From JAWKWH01 sp963669455 (lineage in GTDB: Bacteria; Pseudomonadota; Alphaproteobacteria; Rhizobiales; Rhizobiaceae): 64,000 bases of DNA. The notes under the pieces are model-generated. The model made no database searches, was not told the DNA's origin, and was given only the letters and a program-made list of their open reading frames with translations. Shown here one piece after another: positions 51,529 through 60,455 of the stretch; the first letter of the stretch is position 1, and each line of letters begins with the position of its first letter. A program made the translations under genes and the position numbers. The stretch is taken from assembly GCA_963669455.1 (NCBI GenBank), contig OY770026.1, positions 1,116,001 to 1,180,000 of the forward strand, given 5' to 3'.

Positions 51529-53114
51529 GCGGTCGCTTTTGCCTTCACGCCACTCAGTTCGGGCGCCAGTGCCGGTGTGTCGACCTGACGCGCGGTCTCG
51601 CGGTCCAGTTCGGAGACAAGCGCATTGCGATCGATCTTGTCGTTGGCGTTACGCGGCAGGTTTTCGCGGATGATGATCCGCGCCGGAACCATATATTCGG
51701 GAATGGACCGCGCCATGGCCGCGCGGACTTCCTTTTCGGTCACCGCAGTGTTGGTGGAAAAGCCGACCAGCCCCTGAACGCTGCCCTCGATCACCGGCCA
51801 GGCGATTGTTGCAGCCATGTCGGTCTGGCAGGCGCGGCGAAGATGCATATCTACTTCCTCAAGCTCGACGCGGTTACCCTTCAGTTTGATCTGGTTGTCG
51901 ACCCGGCCCATGTGGTGAAAGCAGCCGCGGCGGTCGCGGTATCCGAGATCGCCGGTGAAATACCAGCGCTTGCCGTCGACGATTTGGAATTTCTCAGCCG
52001 TCTGCTCCGGCCGATTGAAATAGCCGTCGGAAAGCTGATCGCTGGAAATTGCGATTTCGCCGACCATCTCGTCGGCAAGATGATTGCCATGCGGATCGCA
52101 AATGGCGATATCGAAACCGTCATAAGCGTCACCGATCGATAATATCTGACGCTCCGGCGTGACGAGCGGCGGCTCACTATAGCGCTGGCGCATGCAAACG
52201 ACCGTGCACTCTGTCGGCCCATAGATGTTCTCGATCACCGAGTTCGGTGCAGCCGTCGCCCAGTCGCTGACGGTTGTGATCGCCAGTGGTTCGCCGCAGA
52301 AGATCGACAGGCGCAACGACGGAAACACGCCTGGCTTCAGCACGCGGTTACGGCGCATATTGTTGACAATGGTCGGTACCGACATCCAACAGGTGATTTC
52401 ACGACTGCGGATGAAAGCCTGCGGCGCCATCATGTCGAGCTGCGACATCAGGTGAAGCGACGATCCCGCCCGCCAGGCCAGGAACATATTGTGGACACTC
52501 AGATCGAATGTGATGTCATGGGCTTCGGCTATCCGGTCATTTTCCGTGAGCGCGGTCCAGGTTTCAGTATTGTCGAGATAGCGCCTCAACGAGCCGCATG
52601 AAACAATCACACCCTTCGGTTCACCGGTGGTGCCGGAAGTAAAGACAATGTAGGCGGTGTCGGTCTCGCTCCGCCCAACCGGCGCTTCAATGGCTTCGTC
52701 GTCGTCGGCGATCCGTTCCAGATCATCCGCCAGGAAGATTGCCTCAGGCGCATGTTCGCGGACCTCATCGGTCAGCAGTTTCTCACCATTGCGGTCGACG
52801 ACAAGTGCGTCGAGTTCCAATTCGCCCATCAGGCGGATCAGGCGTTCGACAGGCCATTTGAGGTTTAGCGGCACATAGGCGGCGCCAGACCAGGCTGCAG
52901 CGGCAAGACCGACATATGCCGGAATGCTGCGCGATCCCAGAATGCCGATACGGCGGGACTTCAATAACGGATGAAGCTTCGCGGCCAGCCGTGAAACATG
53001 GTCCGCAAACTCGCCGTAGTTTATCTCAGTCTTGCCGACCGACAATGCCGTGTGGTTCGGAAAACGCCGGGCAATAGCTGCCAGATCGGCGACACAATTG
53101 GGATTCCCTTGCAT
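51525..53114 (-). CDS. Amino-acid adenylation enzyme (DltA-like)
   Basis: 529 residues from ATG 53114 (AGGGAG 11 bases upstream; an ATG at 53123 is too close to it). Single adenylation domain with the standard core motifs: A3 YIVFTSGTTGEPKGV, A5 YGPTECTVVC, A7 YFTGDLGY, A8 GRVDNQIKLKGNRVELEEVD, and A10 NANDKIDRNAL with the catalytic Lys. It should activate an amino or hydroxy acid with ATP and load the carrier protein Ser. No condensation or thioesterase domain is present. With MBOAT and carrier genes it forms a compact dlt-type operon. The specific substrate cannot be read without code analysis. Confidence 0.9.
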   Translation of the reverse strand: MQGNPNCVADLAAIARRFPNHTALSVGKTEINYGEFADHVSRLAAKLHPLLKSRRIGILGSRSIPAYVGLAAAAWSGAAYVPLNLKWPVERLIRLMGELELDALVVDRNGEKLLTDEVREHAPEAIFLADDLERIADDDEAIEAPVGRSETDTAYIVFTSGTTGEPKGVIVSCGSLRRYLDNTETWTALTENDRIAEAHDITFDLSVHNMFLAWRAGSSLHLMSQLDMMAPQAFIRSREITCWMSVPTIVNNMRRNRVLKPGVFPSLRLSIFCGEPLAITTVSDWATAAPNSVIENIYGPTECTVVCMRQRYSEPPLVTPERQILSIGDAYDGFDIAICDPHGNHLADEMVGEIAISSDQLSDGYFNRPEQTAEKFQIVDGKRWYFTGDLGYRDRRGCFHHMGRVDNQIKLKGNRVELEEVDMHLRRACQTDMAATIAWPVIEGSVQGLVGFSTNTAVTEKEVRAAMARSIPEYMVPARIIIRENLPRNANDKIDRNALVSELDRETARQVDTPALAPELSGVKAKATA

Positions 53115-53123
53115 GAAACCCAT

Positions 53124-53517
53124 TACTCCCTGTGAGCAGATAGGCTTAAAAAGTGCTTTTCAAGCCTTAAAGTCAAACAGGTTTGCAGCTTAACCTTAAC
53201 CAATAATCAACAACCGGTAACCAGTTGATTTGATGGAATAAATAAGTCGATTTATCGCATGGATAAGAGCGGGCGCGGGCGCCCATTTAACGAAAGCTAT
53301 TCTTGTGGCCTATTTGGTCTGCGAAAACGCTTGCGCGGCGGATATCGGATAATCAGTTTAAAAGCACGAGAACTGAGACAGCGATCAAAATGGGCCTGGT
53401 AGACACGTGCGGGACTTGGAGCATTTTTCGCTTCTATGACTCCGTTTGAGTGAAAAATGCTCTAAGTCCCGCCCAAACCGGATGCGCTGCAGTTGTCATG
53501 AACCGGCCTGCCCGGCG
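53124..53517. other. Intergenic region with repeat copy 4
   Basis: 394 bases. It holds the promoter region of the adenylation operon and, at 53409-53472, an extended version of the palindromic repeat: 21-bp arms with one mismatch (GCGGGACTTGGAGC... / ...GCTCTAAGTCCCGC) around a 22-base loop. No gene is seen. Confidence 0.6.
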
Positions 53518-53868
53518 TCAGATGCGCTCAACCCTTATCGGAACCTGGATTTTGCCGGATATGGCGGGCAGGATATGAGCTTGAGTGGAGAGGTAATCGC
53601 CGGCGGTGATATCGCCGCTTAAATCCATATCGACATGGACCCAGACTTCGTATTGCCGGTGATTACTCAGATGAACCTCGGGTAGCCGGTAGCCGATGCC
53701 ACGCTTTGTCATCATCACCTGATCGCCATGCATATCCTGCTGTGCAAGCTTGACCGATGGTGCGTCCGCATAGGTGGTATCGAGCAGATGCACATGAATT
53801 CCGGCACCAGACAGGCCGTCTGGAGGTTTAGCAAATGAAATGAAACCGAATATGATCGCCGCTTCCAC
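53518..53868 (-). CDS. YbaY/YscW-family small protein
   Basis: 116 residues from GTG 53868, chosen because GGGAG lies about 6 bases upstream; a 40-codon longer frame from 53988 gives an N-terminus without any family character. The sequence IIFGFISFAKPPDGLSGAGI, HVHLLDTTYADAPSVKLAQQ and YEVWVHVDMDLSGDITAGDY fits the YbaY/YscW beta-barrel pattern (a small domain found in pilotins and lipoproteins). There is no signal peptide here. It lies downstream of the astacin gene on the same strand, about 150 bases from its stop. Confidence 0.6.
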   Translation of the reverse strand: MEAAIIFGFISFAKPPDGLSGAGIHVHLLDTTYADAPSVKLAQQDMHGDQVMMTKRGIGYRLPEVHLSNHRQYEVWVHVDMDLSGDITAGDYLSTQAHILPAISGKIQVPIRVERI

Positions 53869-54014
53869 AAAGTAGCTCCCGGTCCTGCAGAAAAGTCCGT
53901 GGATGATAGCCGGCGAACCGGGGGAAATTGTGGCTTGTTGGACGGATTTGGCACCGCCTGGCAGGCAGGCGGTGCTTTGATCGGCCAAGCAGGCCCGGAC
54001 CGGGGCTTGAAGGT

Positions 54015-55796
54015 CTATCCGGACCAGCCATTATTGGGTGCGGTTTGCCAGCGATGCCAAACCTGGTCGTCGCGCTGATTGGTCGTTTCGCTGCCACGGC
54101 AGAAGACCTCCAACCTACCGTCCTGATTGTTGGCAACGGTGAATTCGGAGAATTCTCCGCCCATTCCGGCCCATCCGCTCCAGCCATTATTGGGCGCAGT
54201 CTGCCAGATATGCCACACACCCGCATCAAGACCGATGGCGAAGACTTCAATTCTTCCGTCTTGGTTTTTGGCTGCGTGGCAGCTTAGAATCCGGCCGCCG
54301 AGATTGCCCCATCCGCTCCAGCCGTTGTTTGGCGCAGTCTGCCAGATATGCCGCAAGGCATCGCCTTCACCGCGGGCAAATACCTCGATGCGGCCATCTT
54401 TGTTGGCGATGGCCGAGATGTGCTTGAGGTCAGAACCGCCAAGCGAAGCCCATCCGCTCCAACCATTGTTTGGCGCTGTCTGCCAGATATGCCACAAGGC
54501 ATTGTCGCGGCCGATGGCGAAAACTTCCAGGCGGCCGTCGGCATTGTTGACGACTGCAAGTTCTTTGACATTGCCGTCTAGCGTTGACCACCCGCTCCAG
54601 CCATTATTTGGTGCCGTCTGCCAGATATGGTTCAGTTTGCCGTCCGTGCCGCGGGTGAATACCTCGATGCGTCCGTCCTGATTTCTGCCGACTGTGAGTT
54701 CCTCGACCGAACCGCCCAGGTTTCCCCAACTGCCCCAGCCATTATTGGGCGCCGTCTGCCAGATATGGTGGAGCTCGTTGTTGGCACCGCGGGCAAATAC
54801 CTCGATACGGCCGTCCTGATTGTTGGTGACCGCCAGCTTGGTCAGATCCGAGCCGCCAAGCGAAGCCCAGTCGCTCCAGCCATTGTTGGGCGCCGTCTGC
54901 CAGATGTGCCAAAGGGCGTTGTCGGTCCCGATCCCGAACAGCTCTATGCGGCCATCGGCATTGCAGCCGGCGACGAGCTGGCGAACCGAACCGCCGAGGC
55001 TTGCCCATTTGTCGAATGCCGGCGACAGGTCATAGGCAGCGCGGACAGCGGTAACATCACCGGCGCTGAGCCCGTTTCGCTGGCCGATCGGCTGACCGCC
55101 GGTGGTTACGATGGTTGGCTGGCCGTTTTTTGAAAAGAAGAACCGGCCGTAATGCATGATCGACCAGTAATCATAAGGGCCGATATCGGTGCCGTTTGAA
55201 ATGTGCTGATTGAAATTGTGGATGGCGCTCGGTTTTATGTTGTCGAAATTGATGGTGACGTAGGAATTGCGGTCTTCACGGCTTTGCGTGTGCCATAATC
55301 CGACCGTGTGTCCGATTTCATGAATGGTGTTGCCGAGCGAACACCCGCCAGCAAGGTTTATGAACTGCTGGCCTCCGCGCCGGCCGACGGCAGAAGAACA
55401 TCCACTACCGGGGCGGAATGTTACATAGTCAGCTTGGGTTGTCCGTTCGACAAACTGTATCGACGTGCGGCTTTCCCAGTGGGCAATGGCTTGGGTGACG
55501 CGGGACTGGTTGGGCAGCGCCGGGTCGATTGTGTAGGGGATTGTGTTGTTCGGCCAGCGCACATTGGGACCGGTGATGACCGCATCGGCAACGATTGCAC
55601 CGGGTGCGTCGGCAGCAATCGCGGCTTTGCCACTTTCATCGGCGGTCGCGGCAAGCTCTTCTGCCGTTCCCAAAACGATGTCGCCTTCAAACAGCGCCAG
55701 TCCATCGACAATGGAATATTCAACCTTGCGCAGTTCAGCACCAATTTTCACAAAACCGGTTTTTACGTCTTCTGAATTTAGATGTTCGTCGGGCAT
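54015..55796 (-). CDS. Astacin-type metallopeptidase fused to a lectin-like propeller
   Basis: 593 residues; start supported by AAGGAG. Residues ~80-265 form an M12A (astacin) domain: NTIPYTIDPALPNQSRVTQA, zinc motif HEIGHTVGLWHTQSRED and Met-turn SIMHYGR. From ~268 to the end are seven repeats of about 46 residues, each with GRIEVFARG-type strands and HIWQTAPNNGWSGW. This resembles PLL/tectonin-type propellers that bind fucose or other sugars. The last repeat stops at NNGWSG, half a blade short, so ring closure may use the first repeat. No signal peptide is visible, so export, if any, would be by a non-Sec route or cell lysis. It could target host or rival glycoproteins. Confidence 0.9.
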   Translation of the reverse strand: MPDEHLNSEDVKTGFVKIGAELRKVEYSIVDGLALFEGDIVLGTAEELAATADESGKAAIAADAPGAIVADAVITGPNVRWPNNTIPYTIDPALPNQSRVTQAIAHWESRTSIQFVERTTQADYVTFRPGSGCSSAVGRRGGQQFINLAGGCSLGNTIHEIGHTVGLWHTQSREDRNSYVTINFDNIKPSAIHNFNQHISNGTDIGPYDYWSIMHYGRFFFSKNGQPTIVTTGGQPIGQRNGLSAGDVTAVRAAYDLSPAFDKWASLGGSVRQLVAGCNADGRIELFGIGTDNALWHIWQTAPNNGWSDWASLGGSDLTKLAVTNNQDGRIEVFARGANNELHHIWQTAPNNGWGSWGNLGGSVEELTVGRNQDGRIEVFTRGTDGKLNHIWQTAPNNGWSGWSTLDGNVKELAVVNNADGRLEVFAIGRDNALWHIWQTAPNNGWSGWASLGGSDLKHISAIANKDGRIEVFARGEGDALRHIWQTAPNNGWSGWGNLGGRILSCHAAKNQDGRIEVFAIGLDAGVWHIWQTAPNNGWSGWAGMGGEFSEFTVANNQDGRLEVFCRGSETTNQRDDQVWHRWQTAPNNGWSG

Positions 55797-56155
55797 AACA
55801 ATCTCCTTGCCTTTTGTTGTTGCCCGCAGAAATCAAAATAATCACTTATATTTTGTTTTTATTTTTCCTCACTATATTGTTGCTGAATGTAATATTCAAT
55901 TACTATTTTGATGTCTCTTGATTTTTTAAATATTTTATTTTGTAGTAATTCTGATTATTTCGTGGGATCTAAATTCAAGTCTTCTAGGGCGCGTCCGATT
56001 TTCATGAGGTTGCGTTATCAGGCTCACGAATAATTGCTTCGCAGATACACACCACTTCTACAGCCGAGAATTCTTGGGTTTTGGAGCGTGGTGCATAATT
56101 CATAAGTTGTGGCTAAATGGCTGCTTTGAGCCCTTTTCTACCGGGTCAAGTAATG
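55797..56155. other. A+T-rich intergenic region, 359 bases
   Basis: This lies upstream of the astacin gene and downstream of the CdiI-like gene, both minus strand. It is very rich in T and A in its first 150 bases and presumably holds the astacin promoter. I see no gene, hairpin terminator or repeat copy. Confidence 0.5.
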
Positions 56156-56560
56156 TCAAAATCTGCCCAACAGACATTCGACCGCGGCTCGTTGCTCCTT
56201 GGAAAGCTCCAACGAAGTTGAACTCAACATAGCGTGGCAAGCGTTAACTAAAGCCTCCTTATTCTGCCCGTCAGCCGGCAGGCTACTTGCTGGCAATCTG
56301 GCTATAGATAGAAGAAGGTCACCTTCATAAAGGTCGCCCGTCGCAAACGGATTTTCTCTCAAAATGTCAATAGCTTTGGGTAGGAGGTATTTTGAACCAA
56401 TATCCTGACCAATCATTATTCGAATATCTTCCGTAGTGAAATCACGAAGCCTCTTTTTTCTTAGCCTATGACATGTTGTAACGAGGTGTGATTGGTACTC
56501 AGGCTCCGGCCAAAAATCTTCTTCCAGTTGTTCCAAGTTCATGTGGTCGATCTTCGTCAT
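56156..56560 (-). CDS. CdiI-family contact-dependent inhibition immunity protein (orphan)
   Basis: 134 residues. The pattern LEQLEEDFWPEPEYQSHLVT, CHRLRKKRLRDFTTEDIRIM, IGQDIGSKYLLPKAIDILRE and GDLYEGDLLLSIARLP is that of a CdiI immunity family that protects against a CdiA C-terminal toxin. It is cytoplasmic and helical. No cdiA, cdiB or toxin fragment is present next to it, so it is an orphan that may guard against neighbours' toxins. The gene is more A+T-rich than flanking core genes. Start could also be Met7. Confidence 0.78.
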   Translation of the reverse strand: MTKIDHMNLEQLEEDFWPEPEYQSHLVTTCHRLRKKRLRDFTTEDIRIMIGQDIGSKYLLPKAIDILRENPFATGDLYEGDLLLSIARLPASSLPADGQNKEALVNACHAMLSSTSLELSKEQRAAVECLLGRF

Positions 56561-56809
56561 GCTCTGATTTTCAATACGGCGGTAGGGGTGTCAAGCGGCA
56601 GTTTTGTCCGCGTAGCTGCCGTTTGTGCTCATGCGATTCACCAAAAAGTTCCCTAAGATATGTTCGGCAACGAAGTCGCCTCAATACCCTTGAAATCACT
56701 TCAATCGGGAATTTCAGGTTTATCGCCTGATATCGCTGATCCTGCTCTTTGGTGGCGGTCGCGGGATCATTCCTCTGGCTTAATTACAGCAATGGCCTTT
56801 TCCAGGCCG

Positions 56810-57451
56810 TTACAATGACGCCAGGCTCTTGGCTTCTGCCGCCAGCGCTTCGATTTTTGCCCAATCGCCAGCTTTTACCAGCTCAGCGGGCGCGACCCAG
56901 GAACCGCCGACGCATATGACATTGGGCAAACTTAGATAGTCATTTGCGTTGGCGGCGGTGATGCCGCCGGTCGGGCAAAATCTGACGCCGGCAAGAGGTG
57001 ATGCCAACGCGCCTAGAAAGCCGGCGCCACCTGCCTGTTCAGCCGGAAAGAACTTCAACACCGAATAGCCTTCTTCGCTGATCGACATGATCTCGCTTGG
57101 CGTAACCGCGCCCGGCAGCAATGGAACTTCACTTGAGCGGGCCACGTCCAAAAGTTCCTGCGTCGTGCCGGGGCTGACGATGAATTTCGCCCCCGCTTCG
57201 GCGGCTTTATCAAATTGCCGCGGCCGCAAGATTGTACCTGCCCCGACGATCGCCCCTTCCACCTCATCGGCGACAAGCCTTATCGCATCCATCGCGTCAG
57301 GCGTTCTAAGGGTGATTTCGATCGCCGGCAGACCGCCGGCAACAAGCGCCCGGGCAAGCGGCACTGCATCTGAAAGCGTGTCGATTTTAAGAACCGGTAT
57401 GACCGGCTGACCCTCAAGGACGGCCAGCAAAGCATCGGTTTTTTGGGACAT
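56810..57451 (-). CDS. eda: KDPG/KHG aldolase
   Basis: 213 residues. Class I aldolase that splits 2-keto-3-deoxy-6-phosphogluconate to pyruvate and glyceraldehyde 3-phosphate (Entner-Doudoroff). Motifs: PVIPVLKIDTLSDAVPLARA, GGLPAIEITLRTPDA with the conserved Glu, VGAGTILRP, KFIVSPGTTQELL, LKFFPAEQAGGAGFL with the Schiff-base Lys, and FCPTGGITAANA. edd is not adjacent. It is cytoplasmic and probably monocistronic. The 249 bases upstream up to the CdiI gene show nothing. Confidence 0.94.
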   Translation of the reverse strand: MSQKTDALLAVLEGQPVIPVLKIDTLSDAVPLARALVAGGLPAIEITLRTPDAMDAIRLVADEVEGAIVGAGTILRPRQFDKAAEAGAKFIVSPGTTQELLDVARSSEVPLLPGAVTPSEIMSISEEGYSVLKFFPAEQAGGAGFLGALASPLAGVRFCPTGGITAANANDYLSLPNVICVGGSWVAPAELVKAGDWAKIEALAAEAKSLASL

Positions 57452-57525
57452 GATACCACCGCATCCAATTTCAGCCCTCGCGAACTATCAGTCAGAGCTA
57501 TCCATGTCTATCCAAGACATGGGGG

Positions 57526-58419
57526 CTACCTTCCAAACAAGGTTTGAAAAATCCGGCTCAGCCAGCCGAGCATGGTCGAACCACTGTTTGACAGCGGCAT
57601 GGCCTTGTCTATCGCTGTAAGCGTTTGCCGGTCAGCCACACCACTTGCCGGGAGGTTGTTGCCGCGCTGAAAACGCCTGACAGCATCACGTGTCGCTGGT
57701 CCGAAATCGCCATCGATATTGAGCGGATAACCAAGGGCACACAGCTTTTGCTGCAGATCTGCAACTGCTTGTCCCTTTGTTCCCGGGCGCAATGTCTCCG
57801 GCATTTCGCTGCCATCGCTGGGGCCTGTCAGATCCAGTTTCCGATAGCGACGGTAGGCGGAGGCGATTTTTTTGTCATAGCGGAATTTCTTGTATCCCGG
57901 GCCATTATAACCACGCGCAAACGCCGCCCAGTCGTGGGCTGCGATCGCGGGCGCAAGTCCCGCCTTGACAATGTAGCGAACCATCAGCCGGACCTGGCCT
58001 CCGGCGCCGGCACGCGCTTCGCCAACCAGTTTGTCAACGGAACCATAGCCAAGCCAGGCCCAATGCGCGCCCATCACCTGACCGAGCCCCCAGGAAACCG
58101 ATTCCCGCGCCGCCTGCCGGTCGATCTCCTCCGCGCGGCGCAAAAGCGCCCACCGGGCGGCCTGGGTTCGTGGATTGGCAATGGCGCCGGCGCGTGGTGA
58201 CGCCAGCTTTCCGGCCCTGGCTTTTTTCCGTTTGCCGGCCGAAAGCCGCCGGTCAAAATAATGCCCTTCAAAGCGGATCAGCGGTTCCAGACGCCCGCCA
58301 ACACGGGCAAAAACCTTGCCGCCACTTTCCACATGACAAATTGCCAGCAGCGCCACCGGTTCAAGATCGAATTCATCGGCGATTTTTACGATTGCATTGA
58401 TGGTTTCAGGAGATTTCAT
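57526..58419 (-). CDS. N-acetylmuramidase (DUF3380) with PG-binding domain
   Basis: 297 residues from ATG 58419; the frame extends upstream but homologues begin near here. N-terminal muramidase domain about 1-190 with the likely catalytic Glu in AICHVESGGKVF, then LIRFEGHYFDRRL, ESVSWGLGQVMGAHWAWLGY, AFARGYNGPGYKKFRYDKKI. C-terminal peptidoglycan-binding domain about 205-265 (VADLQQKLCALGYPLNIDGD, FGPATRDAVRRFQRGNNL). It resembles phage or gene-transfer-agent endolysins. There is no signal peptide and no holin gene nearby, so release would need another route. Confidence 0.87.
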   Translation of the reverse strand: MKSPETINAIVKIADEFDLEPVALLAICHVESGGKVFARVGGRLEPLIRFEGHYFDRRLSAGKRKKARAGKLASPRAGAIANPRTQAARWALLRRAEEIDRQAARESVSWGLGQVMGAHWAWLGYGSVDKLVGEARAGAGGQVRLMVRYIVKAGLAPAIAAHDWAAFARGYNGPGYKKFRYDKKIASAYRRYRKLDLTGPSDGSEMPETLRPGTKGQAVADLQQKLCALGYPLNIDGDFGPATRDAVRRFQRGNNLPASGVADRQTLTAIDKAMPLSNSGSTMLGWLSRIFQTLFGR

Positions 58420-58596
58420 GGAACTGCCTGTCTGGTGTACAAACCGCAAGTATCTGCAACTTTGCGCCGCGGTGGATAAAACGGCGCCATTCCCGCCAAT
58501 CCCATCAATTGATCGCAACCGCATAATGGCTTGTTTTCAAAAAGTATTTTTATGGCCATTGATCATGGTTCGCGAAGGCGTTAGGCAGTCGCCGTT

Positions 58597-59532
58597 ATGA
58601 ATCTACCCACATCAAATCAGCCTTGGCGCATCGTTGCGCTCTACAGGTTCTTCACCATTGCCGACCCGCAGCAATTGCGGCTCGATCTGCTCGCTCGGTG
58701 CGAACAGCAAGCCATCAAGGGTACGCTGATAATGGCAAATGAGGGCATCAACGGGACCGTGGCAGGCCGGGATGACGCGATTGAAGCGCTTGTGGCACAC
58801 CTTATGTCGCTTGATGGATTTGACGGTGCTGAAATCAAATACTCAACCGCCGTCGAAATGCCGTTTCGCCGCATGAAAATCCGCATCAAACCCGAAATCG
58901 TGACAATGGGCGTGACCGATCTCGATCCCGTGGCCGAAGCTGGAACCTATTTGGGGCCGGAGGACTGGAACACGCTGATTGCCGATCCGCAAACCATTGT
59001 CGTCGACACGCGAAACGAATACGAAACCGCCGTGGGCACCTTTCAAAATGCGCTTGACCCCCATACCCGGACATTTCGCGAGTTTCCCGACTGGGTGAAG
59101 CAAAACCGCGACCGGCTGGAAGGCCGCAAGGTCGCGATGTTCTGCACGGGCGGCATCCGCTGCGAAAAGGCGACCGCCTACGTCAAATCACAGGGCATTG
59201 ACAACGTCTTCCACCTCAAAGGCGGCATTCTGCAATATCTTGAAGATATGCCGGAGGAAAAAAGCCTCTGGAATGGCGAGTGTTTCGTGTTCGACGAACG
59301 GGTCACCGTTGCACATGGCCTGGTCGAGGGCGACGCACGGCTCTGCCGCGCCTGCCGCCATCCCTTGACCCCGGCCGAATGCACCTCACCGGACTATGTT
59401 GAGGGCATTTCCTGCCCGCATTGTGTTGATCTGAGAAGCGATGCCGACCGGGCCCGGTATGCCCAGCGCCAAGAACAGGTGGAATTGGCCCTGGCACGCG
59501 GCGAAGATCATCCCATTGGGCGAAAGCAATAA
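58597..59532 (+). CDS. trhO: tRNA uridine(34) hydroxylase, rhodanese family
   Basis: 311 residues. TrhO (YceA) makes 5-hydroxyuridine at tRNA position 34. N-terminal acylphosphatase-like domain (IVALYRFFTIADPQQLRLDL, GTLIMANEGINGTVAG), then a rhodanese domain (about 120-220) with VVDTRNEYETAVGTF and active-site Cys in FCTGGIRCEKAT, and a C-terminal zinc-like segment CRACRHPLTPAEC...CPHC. It is cytoplasmic. Standalone gene. Confidence 0.93.
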   Translation: MNLPTSNQPWRIVALYRFFTIADPQQLRLDLLARCEQQAIKGTLIMANEGINGTVAGRDDAIEALVAHLMSLDGFDGAEIKYSTAVEMPFRRMKIRIKPEIVTMGVTDLDPVAEAGTYLGPEDWNTLIADPQTIVVDTRNEYETAVGTFQNALDPHTRTFREFPDWVKQNRDRLEGRKVAMFCTGGIRCEKATAYVKSQGIDNVFHLKGGILQYLEDMPEEKSLWNGECFVFDERVTVAHGLVEGDARLCRACRHPLTPAECTSPDYVEGISCPHCVDLRSDADRARYAQRQEQVELALARGEDHPIGRKQ

Positions 59533-59663
59533 TCCAATTAGCTCCCAGTAAACTGTCATCGTCGAACCGTTGTAATCTTCCCGCTTCGCGCCTACCTGAC
59601 GGGTAGAGCGGTGCTCGCCGCGATATGCTTCATCATCCATTATAGGCCTGGAAGAGAGAATTC

Positions 59664-60368
59664 ATGATTGACGCGAAGAAATTGCTGGACGAGTTGCTTG
59701 GCTCACAGGTTCCCGGTACCGGATCGACCATACGCGAAACGGCGCATAAAACTGGTGATCTCGCGCGAAAAAATCCACTCGCAACCGGGGCAATCGCCTT
59801 GGCCTTGCTGGGTACCGGACCCGGGCGGGCAATCACCGGATCGGCGCTGAAGATCGGCGGCCTGGCAGCCGTCGCGGGCCTTGCCTACAAAGCCTATCAA
59901 AACTATCAGCAGGGAAAAGAACCTACCCCTCCCGGCGAAGGCATGGACGGCGAATTGCTGCCCCCACCGGAAAACACCAGCTTCCACCCGTCCCATGCCC
60001 CACAGGGTGAAACCGAGTTCGCATTGACCCTGATACGGGCAATGGTTGCCGCCGCGCATGCTGACGGGCATATCGAAGAGGCCGAACGATCAAGGATATC
60101 CGACAGGATAAAACTTTCCGGCATCGATGATGAAACCGGCGCTTTTCTGAAAAATGAGCTTGAAAACCCTGTAGACATCGGCAAACTTGCTGCCGCAGCC
60201 CGGACCGATGCTCAAAAGGTCGAACTTTATACGGTATCAAGACTGGCGGTGGACGCGGACAACCGCTCCGACCGGGGCTATCTCGACATGCTCGCTGGAA
60301 GACTGAACCTTCCTTCCCCACTGGTGGACCATATCGAGGCAACCATCTCATCCGCTAATGCTAGCTAA
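59664..60368 (+). CDS. DUF533 / TerB-like inner-membrane protein
   Basis: 234 residues. DUF533 (YebE) family: N-terminal region MIDAKKLLDELLGSQVPGTG, a glycine/alanine-rich hydrophobic segment (about 40-78), a proline-rich linker, and a TerB-like helical domain (about 110-230; FALTLIRAMVAAAHADGHIE, EAERSRISDRIKLSGIDDET). The function is unknown; some annotations call it tellurite-resistance TerB, which is based on the fold. It converges with hsp20 across a shared terminator. Confidence 0.87.
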   Translation: MIDAKKLLDELLGSQVPGTGSTIRETAHKTGDLARKNPLATGAIALALLGTGPGRAITGSALKIGGLAAVAGLAYKAYQNYQQGKEPTPPGEGMDGELLPPPENTSFHPSHAPQGETEFALTLIRAMVAAAHADGHIEEAERSRISDRIKLSGIDDETGAFLKNELENPVDIGKLAAAARTDAQKVELYTVSRLAVDADNRSDRGYLDMLAGRLNLPSPLVDHIEATISSANAS

Positions 60369-60398
60369 ATTTTGCAGCGCTCGATCTGAGCAAACAAA

Positions 60399-60429
60399 AA
60401 TGGCGGCGCCTGACAAAGGCACCGCCATT
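60399..60429. terminator. Bidirectional terminator between DUF533 and hsp20 genes
   Basis: AATGGCGG-C-GCCT (60399-60411) pairs with AGGC-A-CCGCCATT (60417-60429) with one mismatch and a 5-base loop. On the minus strand the stem is followed by TTTTTG, so it is a good terminator for hsp20. Confidence 0.8.
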
Positions 60430-60455
60430 GCAATCAAACAGCCATTATTTTGATA

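Noticed and set aside
54127..55133. Repetitive frames and regularly spaced DNA repeats antisense to the astacin gene; considered as CRISPR or as separate repeat proteins
   Set aside because: The periodicity of about 138 bases and in-frame protein repeats match propeller blades; spacers are not unique sequences of CRISPR size.
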